From Botrytis cinerea B05.10 (Eukaryota; Ascomycota; Leotiomycetes; Helotiales; Sclerotiniaceae): 64,000 bases of DNA. The stretch covers positions 3,100,001 through 3,164,000 of the forward strand of contig NC_037312.1 in NCBI RefSeq assembly GCF_000143535.2, given 5' to 3'. Within the stretch, counting starts at the first letter, position 1. Each line of letters starts with the position of its first letter. Shown here piece after piece: positions 22,332 to 37,309 of this stretch. A program made the translations under genes and the position numbers. Below the pieces are notes generated by a model. That model worked only from the letters and a program-made list of their open reading frames with translations. It was not told where the DNA came from and searched no databases.

Positions 22332-22454
22332 TTAGCCTGGCTGGCCACCTTGAATTACTTCTGTAACTTCAACTTCGATGTTTCCATTGGCACAGACAAC
22401 GATTTGCAAGGTTTCTGGGTTTCACTTGTCCGGGAGTGAGATTTCTTTTGCCAT
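22332..22454 (-). pseudogene. tiny ORF with internal TGA, possible relic
   Basis: From ATG 22454, in the favourable context AACAAAAATGGC, the minus strand encodes MAKEISLPDK, then TGA, then in the same frame 29 residues that include ETLQIVVCANGNIEVEVTEV, ending at TAA 22332. The second part reads like a beta-strand protein fragment. One nonsense change (for example CGA to TGA) would explain the break. The segment is short and could be chance, and I recognise no family. Confidence 0.25.
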
Positions 22455-23708
22455 TTTTGTTGGTGGTTTTTTTTTACTTTCAAATATTTTGGGGGGTGGG
22501 GGGGGGATTGTAGATTTCTGGACACCTTCTACCTAGGTTTTGGGAAATTTATAGAAAAATATTCTGAGCTTTGAAGCTGCAGTGCTGACATTTTTCTTTT
22601 GATTGGGAGTAGTTGTTGAATGTAAGTGGGTCACGAATGAGAAGCGAAAAGTGAGAGCGGGGTTTAGGGGGAGTGAATATGATGGGATGTGGGGTAAGTG
22701 ATGGATATTGTGGCTTTTTGTGAACTGAAAACAAGGTGATACGGTGGATATAAGTTCAGTAGCAATAAACAATACATATTTCATCGTGAGAAACCAACAG
22801 TCAAAGAATATCTCGAAGGGGATGCAAAGAGTTGAGTCTATGTGATTAATCCTCACATCAGGCATTGAATACAAACACCTTACAATTTCACGAAGCCATA
22901 GCTGAGTTTTTGAAATCACAAACTTCCATAAAATCTTGGATTCAATGAAGGTTCTATACCCTAATAAGTTCCCTAGAAACCCGCATACGGTATTTCATCA
23001 GAAGGCTCTGTTTTATTTGTCATGAATCAGAATGTAAAATTTGAAATTTTCAAGTAATTCATTGCAGTTTTTCATGAAAATCCCTATACGAAGCTCGCAA
23101 ATGAAGCTTTACTGGTAGTTTGAACTGAATTTCATAAGACATGTCGCTTGTCAATATTGAGGTGTAGAGTATCATAGAAGAAGCTCCGCTTCTGGTGATA
23201 TCGTTGTCATAAATAGCTAGCGGTATTCTATATTTGACGAAATACACGATCTTGCGCTGATCGTGGCTCTTATTCCTTTGGTTTGAAATCTGGTACTACT
23301 AAAACATTGAGTGTAACACAGTCTTCATATATCGAATAATTCTAGGCGTAAGATAACTTGAGGCTGAGTTATGTACCACCCCTACCTGACTATGAGATCA
23401 TGTGATGTCTGTATCTCAAAGTTCACAAAGCATCCGCCGATTAGCCTATCACATCTAGAGGTTCAAACTACAATAACGACAACTCAGATGTTTCTCCCTT
23501 GTTATTGGTAGATCAAAAGGATAATTAAAAGTTCCAATTAGACAAATAGCACTCGAACATTAGTCATGCACATCTTAACGAATTGCACTCCGAAGGGCGT
23601 AGCCCCACTATATTTGTAGTCAATCGGTTATATATCTCCCCGACCTGACGTTAATCATAAGATCTTCTCTAAGCTCTCACGGCATCATATTCAATTCACT
23701 GCTTCAAT

Positions 23709-25448
<1,740 letters not shown>

Positions 25449-26329
25449 GAACTTGCATTTGCACTTGCAATTGGATCTTTCATTTACATATCTTTCTTTC
25501 TCAAAAAAGAACTTGAGTATTCAACATACTCATGTTCGCTTACCTCAAGCTACCAGACCATGATCAGATTTCGGTGATTATCTCTAGCATATCCATAGTT
25601 TTTGATTTTCAGACTAGCTAAAGCACAACTGCGCTTTCTACAGCATTCACCATGTTTATCTTCTTTCTCAACCTTCCTTTTGACCGAACAACCGCGGTAA
25701 TACGATTGCTGTGTTCATGAAGTGTTTGATGATTTGGAATGATGTTATCGCTACCTCCGAGAATTGAAGTATTTCAAATCTTTTATTCCCATTTCCGGAC
25801 AATGATAAGACTATCTTTGCGATTGTATCCACTTGAGGATCTAATCTTACAATGTTTTCATACTAGCCCTGCTCGAATACAGTCAATACATCTAGATCCA
25901 CATCTACTATCTATGCCAAGGTCTCTATACAAGGAAGGGCTGTACCTATCCGCACAATCAACAACCAGCCATGCACTAGACCCTGCCACGCAGATCTGTA
26001 GAAATACCGACAAATGTGCGTTGATGCTATGTGACATGGTCTTACACAACGATAGCGTGATCTAGAATGTTCACAAACAACCAACACCTCGCCGTAGATC
26101 ATCCTTCACATAATATTCACGTGACACACACAGGATGCATAATGCCGATGGCCAGTACCGAATGACAGGAGTTTTTGGTTCAAGGGATAGTATTATCCTT
26201 GTTTGGTTTGTGTGCAGGGTTGATTACACATCAAAGGCTGACAGTGGGGACAATTGATGTGCTTGTTGCTAGTTGAGCTTCTCTTCTCCAGAATTCTCTT
26301 CCGGTTTCCTTACTGTCCTTAGTTTCGAT

Positions 26330-26353
26330 CTTAAACTTAAGCTTAAGCTTAAG
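26330..26353. repeat. CTTAAG palindromic repeat
   Basis: Three CTTAAG hexamers and a variant CTTAAAC in tandem, giving a self-complementary stretch of about 20 bp. It could form a small hairpin or cruciform; function unknown. Confidence 0.7.
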
Positions 26354-28352
26354 ACATCGACATTTATAAAATACTTTAACTTTCCACATTGAAAAGAGAC
26401 TACAGAGATTCACAGAAACTTCGATAAATGGGGGTGCAATTTGAATGATTGATTTTTTCGGTGTAAGTAAATTCACTTTTACATCTTCCATGTTTGATAA
26501 CTCTGAGATTGTAAGAATCGTCTTTCAAACCCAAGGGTTTGAGTGTTTTGCCATGAGCGGGGAAAGCTCATGCTTTCGAATCAATAGGTCCGGGTAGCTC
26601 ATTTAATGCCGCGATGACATGAACTCACGATGCATTGGCGCCAATACTTTAGGAATGTCGCGATATTGATGTACAGGAAATTGGTCAATATTTTTTGTTG
26701 ATTGTTCTCGATTCACACACTTGCATTGGTAGCTTACGTGTACATTCTCTGAACACCCAGGTTTCTACCCTCTGCCCTGATACTGACCTGTAAAATTTCG
26801 GTGCCGAAATGAACTCAAATGGCGATATACCCCACGTCCATGATGTATAGCCCCCACGCCCTTGGCATATATGAGGTAACAAGATGCCCGTTGTCGATAC
26901 TTTTTCCTTCAACTTTCACATGGTGTTACATGTGGCCGAGAAAAACAGCTTCAAAACAAGAAATACTCCACCAGTTGCAACATGTGAAAATTGTTAACTG
27001 CAGGAACAAGTTAGATAATCAGCATGTTTGTTATGATGTGGAAGGTGGCTTGCGAATAGGTGGGCCCTGTTTCTAAATGCAATGTGGTCGTTAGAAGTGC
27101 CGAAATGATGCGCGAAGTAACGTCGTGATAAGATGATCCTCAAGTTGGAAGGTAAGCGCGTGAGTTGCAGGGTATAAGCTTTTGACATGGGTTGGCAGCG
27201 AATGCTTAAAAAAAGAATATGCTCCACTTCGCACACACAAAAAATTGTATTTCAAAATGCATCGAGATCAATAACTGCAATAGAAATTGATATGAGGGGT
27301 TGTGCGAGTTTTTGTTGGATAATTCAGTTCTACAAATCCAAAACTGGTTGTTTCAAGGCAAAGATCAGATGTTATTGAAGAGCCCAAGTAAGGACTACGA
27401 AGGCTGCAAGGTTGCCATCCTATATGGTCCCTCGTAACCTCTTTACTGCTATCAGTCGAGACTTCTGCTTCAAGTGTTTTGATTTGTCGTGAATGCATAT
27501 GTAGACCTGCCTCTCGTGATAACGTATTATTGTCCTACGCTGCAAGAGCGGACGTAAAAACGAAATTGAAAGGATTTAAAGGAATGTCCAAGCTCAACTG
27601 GCAAGCATTATTCAACACAACGGTGGAATGTATGCTCGAGTAGAATAGGACAAGTGTTGCCTGTGCCTTACGCACATGTAAACCAGGATGATGTGCAGAA
27701 GTAGGGCCCGGTAGCGCAAGAAAAGTTTCTCCAGCTAAAAGAATTTGGGCTCGAGAACAACACTGATGGGTTTAATTGATATCCTACTAAACTAGAAGGA
27801 AAGAAATGCTGGCAATAGCTTTATCTCCTTCCTACAATTCGACCTTGTAGCTTGGCGTCCGAAGGAGCAGAAGGAGACATAGATAGAGATAGTATCTACC
27901 GGGCAAAAGAAGCACCACTTCCGCAGCAGCACTACGATATGAAACTGGATATCATAGACAATGAATTATTGGTTGACATGACGTGGTGAGTGGCGAAGAG
28001 AAGTTACTGGAATGGAGTGTAGCATTGCGAGCACGTTTTCACCCAGTCTGGACGGGGGTACTCCTCAAGGTGTGCGAAGGAGATATCCGTCTCGTACCAC
28101 CATTGTATAGAATGATAACAGTATCGGAGACAGCGAAGGTGGAGATCAACTATTAGGATTGGATCTCATTATCTCCTCTTATCCGAACCATACTTCACTG
28201 TACATTCTCGTCGCGTTAGACCTCAATCGCACTTAGTGAAACCCCTACCCTGCTCCTTCTGGACTTCCTAATGGAGCGTTCGGAGTCCTCCTTTTTGGGT
28301 AGAAACCACATCGACTAGTTCGTCATGGCCTGCTTGAGGATAGACCAAAAAC

Positions 28353-28363
28353 TTTATATATAC
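28353..28363 (+). promoter_or_regulatory. TATA-like element upstream of tmpA
   Basis: TTTATATATAC lies about 225 bp before the ATG at 28585 and is followed by a CT-rich leader. Position and sequence fit a TATA box, but fungal promoters vary and there is no start-site evidence. Confidence 0.3.
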
Positions 28364-28584
28364 TCTCATCTTGCAAGCTAACCCTCACATCAAGTCCTCT
28401 TTGGAAGTATCAGATCTAGCACTTGCTTTCGATATACAAATTCAGTCTGCTTCCTGCATTTTTCACCATCGATTTCCAGCAAAGACGTGTTTTATTATTC
28501 TCCCCCGAGGACTCCCTCAGTGAAAAATCTACTACAGTCAACAACTTATTCTTCCATTAGCTGTTAAGTCCACATATTTGCAAG

Positions 28585-30063
28585 ATGGGAGAACCAGAAA
28601 AGATGATTGAGTCACCAGACTCTCGCAGTCTGACGGACTCAAGCGATTCTGGCGTGTCGAAAGAACTACCACCGTCGCCATCCTCTCGCAGTATAGCAGA
28701 ATCGGATAGTTCTGGAGGCTCAAGCTTGATGAAAGTATCCGTGGATCCCAAAATTCTGGAAGATGTTGCTAGACAATCTGCCACGCCGATTTTGAGATTC
28801 TATCGTTTCATCACCTCCGAGTATCGACTTTTATTCACAATTGTATTTTGTCTTAATTTGGGAGGCGTCGTAGGATTCCTGTATCAATGGGCTACAAATG
28901 GGACACCAAGTCAAACAGCTGCTGCTTTGGCAACCTCAATCAACCTTGTTGTCGCAATTGTCATTCGGGAGGAGCATATCGTCAATCTTTTGTACACCAT
29001 TTTTGCATCCGCGCCAAAATCATTCCCTTTATGGCTTCGCAGACGTATGGGGAAAATCTACCACTTGGGAGGTCTTCATTCCGGATGTGCTTCAGCCGCC
29101 ACATTTTGGTTCATTCTCCTCTCTATTGAAAGTAGCTGGAGGGGACCATACAACGCGGAAAAGATCATCTTGCTCATTCTCATCTACATCTTGGATATTC
29201 TTCTCATCTCAATGATTGTCATGGCTCATCCAACTATCCGTGCAAAACTTCACAACAGTTTTGAAATCATCCATCGATTCGCTGGATGGTCAGCACTTGC
29301 TTTGCTATGGACTCTTACCGTACTCACTAGCGATATTCAGCGACCTTCAACTCAGAAATTAACAAAGGCATTACTAGTGAACCCAAACATGTGGCTTCTC
29401 GCTGTAGCCACATGGAGTATCATCATGACATGGCTCAATTGCCGAAAGATCAAAGTTCAATCAGAACAACTTTCAACTCATGCATTGCGCATATATTTCG
29501 ACTATGTTACCCCTTCACCAGGAACAACTATCCGTATATCCAGCAGTCCTCTATTCGAATGGCATGCATTCGCCACAGTGGCAGATCCTAAAAGAGATGG
29601 TTTCTCCCTTATCATTTCGAACGCAGGTGACTGGACAAAAAAGTTGATTAACGAACCACCAAAGGAGATCTGGGCTCGTCGCACGCCGACATGTGGTGTT
29701 TTACGAATTGCTCCCATGTTCCGAAGTATCTTGCTTGTAGCTACCGGTTCAGGAATTGCACCATGCTTACCAGTAATTCTTGCACAACAAACCCGAATTA
29801 ACCTCTTTTGGTCAACTCGAGACCCATTGACCACTTATGGTGATGAAATCGGTGGCATTATCAAAGCACTTGGCCCTAATGCATACATCCATAATACAAC
29901 GACAATGGGAAGGCCCGCAACACTTCCTCTTGTCATACAACAGTACCGGGATACTCAGTCGGAAGCCGTTATTGTAATTTCGAATCCTAAATTGACCATC
30001 AAACTCGTACAAGATTTGGAATATCTCGGAATTCCAGCCTTTGGTCCTATCTGGGACTCGTAA
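28585..30063 (+). CDS. tmpA: TmpA-like integral membrane oxidoreductase, 492 aa
   Basis: Resembles fungal TmpA, a membrane flavoprotein-like relative of ferric/NADPH oxidoreductases. In Aspergillus nidulans TmpA is reported to act in signalling for asexual sporulation. The N terminus (1-60) is Ser-rich and probably disordered. Six hydrophobic helices follow, including LLFTIVFCLNLGGVVGFL (about 83-100), ATFWFILLS, IILLILIYILDILLISMIVM and WLLAVATWSIIMTWLN. His residues in YHLGGLHSG and EIIHRFAGW fall where related reductases carry haem ligands. The C-terminal cytosolic half is FNR-like, with LLVATGSGIAP (about 385-395), a nucleotide-binding loop. There is no adenylation domain, so it is the stand-alone form rather than the NRPS-like fusion. 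Intronless. Substrate is not deducible. Confidence 0.8.
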   Translation: MGEPEKMIESPDSRSLTDSSDSGVSKELPPSPSSRSIAESDSSGGSSLMKVSVDPKILEDVARQSATPILRFYRFITSEYRLLFTIVFCLNLGGVVGFLYQWATNGTPSQTAAALATSINLVVAIVIREEHIVNLLYTIFASAPKSFPLWLRRRMGKIYHLGGLHSGCASAATFWFILLSIESSWRGPYNAEKIILLILIYILDILLISMIVMAHPTIRAKLHNSFEIIHRFAGWSALALLWTLTVLTSDIQRPSTQKLTKALLVNPNMWLLAVATWSIIMTWLNCRKIKVQSEQLSTHALRIYFDYVTPSPGTTIRISSSPLFEWHAFATVADPKRDGFSLIISNAGDWTKKLINEPPKEIWARRTPTCGVLRIAPMFRSILLVATGSGIAPCLPVILAQQTRINLFWSTRDPLTTYGDEIGGIIKALGPNAYIHNTTTMGRPATLPLVIQQYRDTQSEAVIVISNPKLTIKLVQDLEYLGIPAFGPIWDS

Positions 30064-30850
30064 AGGAAGGACTGGATATCATCAATTCCGCACCTCCGCG
30101 CCTCTCTCCAGCCGCCCTGGTACGACTGGATATCACGATAATGAAACCATGAGCTGTAAATTTCTATTGATTAATATAAGCCCCAGAGGGTGTTGTTTCG
30201 TTCGTTATGGCGTTTGTTAAATTTGGACCCCCTTTTCATAAGATATACGACTTATGTTTGGCTTCTACATCTGTTTTGGGATATAGAACGGCGGAGTAGG
30301 AAAAGTGCAAGTACACGCTAGTCAGTTAGATCAATAGAATAGATTATCCTTATCAACCATCTTAACGTCTGTCCAATACTGTGCTATTTTCTGACGAGCT
30401 AGCCCAGAGCGTCGATGCCGGATTGGCCTGGCCTTCCCGTCATATGTATATGTATGCAGCTAGGTACCCATCTTTCTTCAACGCCATCTTCACAACGGCA
30501 GGGAAGAAAGTCAAGGAAGTAATCACAGAACAAATTGACACGTGCATGGCACGTGTATGTTTGAATTTCCAGAATTAAATATGTAGATATGTGTATGAAA
30601 AATGGTACAACCCAAATCAATATGGTAGTCGGTCTTCCATGCGCATTTTGTGAAATCATGAAGTTGTGCAGAGGAAAAAGGTGTAAAGAAAGGAAGATGG
30701 GAAGGAGACCAGGCAGAAAGAATTGGAAATTGTTGTTGTGGCTAGCTGATCCCACCATGTCCACTAGTGCTGCAACTCAAGGCTAGGTAGAACTTTGGAT
30801 GCACGGACCATGTCACGTTGTGATCAAAACATTGAAGCTTTTCATTCAGC

Positions 30851-30925
30851 CTCAGACCTCACTCGCACCTCAACTCACACCTCAACTCACACCTCAACTC
30901 ACACCTCAATTCCCACCTCGCTCAC
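30851..30925. repeat. 12-bp tandem repeat (ACCTCAACTCAC)n
   Basis: About four close copies of ACCTCAACTCAC plus diverged flanking units. Strand-biased (no G in the core), short and local. Confidence 0.85.
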
Positions 30926-33900
30926 AATGAATTATCACTCTTCTCGTCGTTAGGATTTTCTACGGTGGATTCTCTATCACAAGTAAGCCGGTGGTCTTAG
31001 CACCGAAGAAGGAACTGGCCAGCACCCGAAGCTAAGCGATAATGGCGCAAGAAAATGGGGCGGCATGGTGAGATACTTACCCGGATAGTACACTTTTCAT
31101 ATTCAGACGATAAGACTGATTGTTTGACTTTGACTAGCTGTCGAATGAATGGCACGGAGTAATGGAATAATTATTTGGAATGGTTCTGGAAAAGAAATCA
31201 GGGCATGCAAGCCACAGATCCTGAGAAGGATCTGAATCCTTTCCTTTCACGTGATCTGACTCGTCAGTTGTGGGCCTTCCCCCCTGTTTATCGCTTCCTC
31301 ATGGAGCGTTCCGGAGGAAGATAGTAAACACAGATAGTAAATATGGCGGAGACCGTCAGAAGTCGTCAGCGAGCTGTGAGAGCGAGAATATATCTTCTGT
31401 GGAAACCGAAACCGAGCTATTCTTGGCTTGTTACTTCCGGCTTTTTTCAGCCGCCGAGCATGTACTTTGTTCTAGTGCATGGAATGATCTAAATGGAGTG
31501 CTGAGATCGTATGATTCTTTCTTGCAAAGAAACCTGCAGTGACATTAACTTCGTCTTCTAAGTCAATTCTTTCTTCTCCGGAGCAAAAACGTACTGCATA
31601 GCTTACGTCCCACAATTCTCGTCATACATTGCCATTTCGACATCATTCAATGGCATCAAATCCTGAGTAGGATTGTCGTTAAGCCTGTTCTGAACTAAGA
31701 CCGAGACTCCATTGAGTTTCTGAATATTCAACTGGATCACCTATCAATGAGCATTACGGGAATTGAACAGCAAGTGATATGATTCGCTAACGCTGTGATG
31801 TTGCTGATAGCTTGGACCATATCGTTCTTCTGTCTAATATTTGGGAATTGAGACTCCAGTTCATACCTCAGTCTTCTAATGATCGCGAATGGCAAGGTTT
31901 ATGAGCCTCAGGAATCATCTCAATGGACATCTTTCACTAGCATGAGGAAAACCTCGTTCAGTTACAGCTTCGATCGTCCTTCAAATATTAGTGTATTCAT
32001 AGACTCCGTACAAAGAAAGATAGCTCTTACTCACAATTCGAAGACACCTCGAATTATATGACTTGACATACCCATATTCTGCGTATTGGTGCAAGTAGAG
32101 ATTTAGAAATTCAGTTCAAGCTTCACATCGTGTGGATGTTCTACTAGATCGCAGGTTAACTTCCTGCGTAAATCAATAGCATTGTGAAAGGTTCACAGAT
32201 ATTTCTGTTTGTGTGCATCGTAGACCTCACCTTTCTCTTACGGTCACAACTTCGTAGAAAGTTCCATTTCACTTCATCATTAGCAACGCGCAGTGCTCAT
32301 TTTTCTAAAGCTTTTAATTTGATCTTCTCGGGAATATTCATCATTTAGGGAACGAATGAGCTTCATGATCAATAATTGTTATGTATATTGACCTATTTCA
32401 TTCATGTCCATGCTTGGTCGCATTGCATTGTCATGAATAGCACAGTTGTTGCTGATTGTTTTAAATACATGGTTGCAACTCTGTACCTTTTTAGCTCGGA
32501 TTTTTGACGTCATTGGAATAGAATGAGACATCACTGCTCTCATCTTGACTTTGTAATTTCCCCCGCTAAAGATTGAATCGGGCGGATGATAGGTCGTCTG
32601 ATCATATGAACAAACCATTACTTTCTAGAAAGGGGTTATTAAGAGCTTCGACTTCATTTATAGTGTAGTAGAAACTGTTCATACAAACCCACAACGGTTC
32701 TTAAATATACTTAACTCACGTCCGGATTGAATGTCATGTTTTAAAGCAATCGAACGCTGCTTTTTTACACGGAAATGATGATTGTTCAATCAAATTGGTC
32801 TACTATGCTTTGACATCTTGGACAACAGTATGCATGTTTTTGTACACCCTATCACGTATTTAAAAGGTCTTGAATACTTGCAGGCCTGCCATGTATTATG
32901 TACAATGGCATTGATACTAGCATACAATTCGTTGTGTATGGCTGCCCGGGACCTATTTTGCAAGAAGGTATTGCAAGAACTAGATTACGCCATTTATGTT
33001 GAGTCAAATTCCTCTGCTCAAATTCTCAACTCATTGATTCAAAAATCTTGTTGTGGCATCACCATAGCTGTCGTCCGGGGATATGTATAAACACTGATGT
33101 ACAGACTTAGTGCCTCAGAACCTATCACCAAAGGGGCCCAAAGAGATAGATAGATTCTGAGACTCCTTTATAAGTTCTTCTCTAGCTTTCTTCCCACCTT
33201 GGAACGCGCTCTATCTTATGCATTCCTTTTCTCGAGTTAACTATCGGATTATAAGATACATAGTTGATCAAACTACCGTAGTTACACACATGGCGAGATG
33301 GCTTGGTACCAATTATATCCACATTCATCCATAGATTAGAAGGAGTAATGAATATGAGGATGCCAATAGCGGAGTCAGAATTTTGACAAGCCAGGAATAT
33401 ATCCATTAGAGGTAGAAAAGCATGTGATGTTCGAGTATTCGAAGAATTCTTGTTGATAAATGTTAGTCAGTAAAGAAATTATTCTTTCGGCAAGAAGTTA
33501 GTATGTGTTTACGATACTCGTGTTCTACCTATGTAAGATATCTTTACATCACTATAATTCAGATTGGTTGTTTTTACATGCATTGCAGTGTGACAAGCTT
33601 CAACGGAATTACATATATCTATGCTCACAGCTCTTGAGAGCACTTCTACTAGTAAAACATCCAACTCGAAATTATTTGTACGTTTGCTAATTGCTTTTGA
33701 TATCACATTTTCGTACACGTCGCCGAATCAGATATACAAGATGGAGGTAGGATCCTCCAAACATACTAGATGAGTCTAAGATATTCTGTCTCAGCCAGTA
33801 ATTTTTACAACATTTCACCTCCACTTCCCCTTGAATGGTTTCCTCGCAGGCATGACATCATTCTACTTTCACCATGCCAGAAAACATCAACTCAAATCAA

Positions 33901-36900
33901 TGAAGCATGGCACCACACTACATTTGAACTGATCCATCTATTTCTCAGTATATCATTGTTAATATTCAATCACGCAATTCTCCTCTCGCATAGCGTGATA
34001 GACGACCATTCAGCCCTACAGCCCTATGATAAGTATTCCAAGTATTATCCCAGTTCCTTACACGTCTTAATTCGACGTCAATTGCTGATTAGCAGAGGGA
34101 AGAGAGTATTGTATTTCGACATAACATTTTCCGCATCTCAACATTGGATGTCTATACAATCTACAGTCTGATTAATTACCCCGCAGTAAATACACTAATT
34201 ACGACATCAAACAGAACTCCATCAACCGGTTTCTCCTCGAACTTTGTGTACTTGCCTTCACTTGATTTTTGTACACTTAGCTTTCTTTCGCCTTCTATTC
34301 CATCCATATAATGATATTCCGACTTCGTATCATTTCGGTCCCCAGTAGTAAATCTAAGGAAACAGACCGCAAACACCGGACATCCACCAGCCGAAAGTTC
34401 ATCCCGAGAAACAGGCCACAGACAGTCTGTCAATAAGATATCAATAATTCAACTCACGTAATTGAATTACGGTATCTCAGCAAATTCAAGGCAGGGAATT
34501 AATGGGGGTTGTGAAATCAGGTAAGCTACGTCCGTGAGAGCCCGGATAATGCTAGAGATCTTTTGGGAAGGGGAAAGATCAGGCTAACGATCAGGGTTAT
34601 CAATTCATTGATATTCAACAAGTGTGAGAGATATTTCATCCATTAAAACGACGAGTGATGCGATTGAGGACCGAGATGAACTGGTGGTATTGGGTAGGGA
34701 AAATTTATCACTGGAATGTGAAAATTTAGGTACTGGCTTCAATTTCCAAAACATTTCATAACACGGTGGTACGTATTCAGTTGCATGCAAAGATATCTTA
34801 ATTCTCTCATTTTGAACTTTATAAAGCTAAACTCGATGAATTAGTACATGATGTACAATATACAAAGTTCTGCCTCCCCGCACCCCCCTCGAAAGAAAAA
34901 GGTTGCATCAAGAACAAGCGAACCGCGAATTCTCCTTAGTGAAACAGAACATACATTATGATCAACCAGAAGATTATAATTTACTCTTCTCACAATCTAC
35001 GGCGATCCTAGGAATAGCCTGACATCATTACCATTCCTATTCCCCGACATCGGGAGTACTGTGCTCCATCTTCTCTAAGAATCATGCCGAGTTGGCCGAA
35101 GTATAATGAAGCCAAGATCAGTATATTAACGATCAGCCTAAATGTCGTTATCTAAGCTTGGAGGAGGTACTTGGCTCCTTGATTGACGGTTGTGTTTCGC
35201 TTGTACTAGTACCTCATGATGGAATGGCCTGAGCATATCCTTGATCACTATTTCATCCGTTATATCAATCTTCGACGATCTCGGGAGTCACAAAATCAAT
35301 GTAAATTGGCAGTTCTTGGCATGACCAAGGATATATGTAGTTGCGAATCGCAATCTTCTTCTGTTGATAAGGTTAAGCCAGACCTTGACAGGTTTTGGTT
35401 TTCAAGGTTGGACCCCAGGTGCTAACGTTTCAGATGTGACCCTCAAATAGAATATCAGATGATGATGCTGATCGACCATTTATACTTTGGTACCCACAAG
35501 ACATCGGCGAAGTGTGATTTACTCCATGTCTTGGAACTATTCATATGCTCTCATGTCATTGAGCTGTGAGCAGTTTAGAATGGAGAGACTAGAAGAGCTA
35601 AACCGGGGAAATAGATGTAGCAAAGCGAAGGTTAAAAATACAAAACAGAACGTGTATACATAAATAGACATCAAACGTAGAATACCTACTTGAGTATCCC
35701 AAAAATTTACCTACCTCCCCTCAAGTAAATCGAGAATCGAAGAGAAAGCGAAACTCAATTTCATTAAAAACCCGATCTTAACCATTTGAATCGTTGACAG
35801 ATTTCGTAAGGCCCCCCTGAGTCGTAAGCCAAGCCGTCATTCATATTGTATTTCCCCACTAACCTTAAATGAGGTTTAACCCCCTTTGACGAAACACCAC
35901 ATATCTAATCTATGTAATAACAATAATAACAACAATGACTATAATATATCAGAATTCACAACCGGTAAGATCATCTCCATGTACAAAGTAAGAAGTTTAT
36001 TGTTTGCCGGCACCCGATGAATAATCCCAACATCCCCCATTCTAACTTCAATAACATTGTAACAGATTGATGAGCTATCCAGCGATTCCTCGTTAAGGAC
36101 TATTCCTCTGAAACTTTTGAACTTTGAAACCCCAACGCCACATTAAGATCATCAATAGAAGAAAGCTTCTCTGGTCCGATAAATTCACGCTGTTATTGAT
36201 ACAAACAGAGGCATAAAATCTAATCCTTGAATATTACCTAAGATAGAATATTCATGGTTAAGCTTTCAAGCATCCTTTCCCGAAGCCGGGGTGAGCCACA
36301 CCAACCAGTCCTTAGTTTCTTGGCGGCTCTAGACAGAGCAAAAAAAAGATCGAATCCCTAGCAAATTTCTCCATTATTTTCTTCTGGACGCGTACGGACT
36401 CCAGAGTCAAGAAAAAGAAGACCACATGGAATCATGGAATTCATATATATCCACTTTTTGTTTAATGAAGAGAGACCTCAATTATTCTCGAATTGGTTCC
36501 GAATGCTATCACTGGATATCATGGGCGTTGAATTTCGTTTGGGTTATCAGGAGACAATACGTATGGTTCCATATCAGCAAATCGTTCATGTATCTGATAC
36601 GCGCTCTCGAATATCTTTTACTTGGATGAGTTATACAGACAAATTATACAGGGGGGCGAATTGTGTCTTAATGTTTTTGGGGTTTTGAGGCTCATATAAT
36701 TCGTACTACGGAAAGAGGGATGTACGCAGAAATGTTACGCGCAGGTAGACGCTCCTTGTGTTAGTTTTTGAACATCCTTCTAGGCCTACCAGAATTTCTC
36801 CCATCACCAGTCACAACATCCTGGTATTTTATTTTCTCCTTTCTAGCTTCCAGTTTTTGCTTTCCAGCATCTATGGCTGGACCAAGTACCAAATAATGGC

Positions 36901-37309
36901 AAAAATAGATAAAAAAAATATCAATCCAAGGATATGCACGGTTGTCTACAACTTCTAGTGAAGATAGTCTGGAGTTTTCCTCAAGAACCCACAGACGGAC
37001 GCGCGCTTCCCGTCAATCCAATATTCATCCCAATCTCCTGAAAGGTCCAGTACCCCCACAATTTCTCCTTGCATCTCTCCACCTATAGTCTAGACAAGAT
37101 AAACAAGCCGCGAATCTCCAATGTTACATGTTGAGATTGTGGTATGGTCCAACCGGTCTATCCTGGCTAGAAGGTCTGTCTACGTAATTCTAGAGGTCCT
37201 TGTTCCTGAAAATCCATGAGAAGGGGTTGATATGGTATTATGGATCTACCTGCCAGAGAAGACCTTGGCCTTAGACTTTCTTTATCAGATAGATATAGAA
37301 GTTCGTTTG

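Larger units (their letters stand above)
18051..23708. other. 5.7-kb gene-poor region
   Basis: Downstream of the NC2-alpha gene the plus strand stays G/A-rich to about 20 kb, with simple-repeat arrays at 18664, 18821 and 19893. From 20 to 23.7 kb the sequence is A/T-rich and unique. Short frames at 20134-20370, 21163-21441 and 22533-22919 do not look conserved. A small candidate ORF with an internal stop (22332-22454) is listed separately. The last few hundred bases should be the MetAP2 promoter. Confidence 0.55.
25449..28584. other. 3.1-kb intergenic region
   Basis: Holds the MetAP2 3' UTR and the promoter of the tmpA-like gene. A perfect CTTAAG-based palindromic run lies at 26330-26353. 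Fragments near 27.55-28.0 kb have short protein-like stretches interrupted by stops, but are not distinguishable from chance. No gene is supported. Confidence 0.5.

Noticed and set aside
27544..27766. Protein-like stretch with two in-frame stops (TAG, TGA), considered as a mutated gene relic
   Set aside because: About 78 codons with two stops is what random sequence gives; no conserved motif.
30970..31090. Possible 5S rRNA or tRNA
   Set aside because: It does not match the 5S consensus or tRNA A/B boxes in either orientation; no RNA gene is claimed anywhere in the window.
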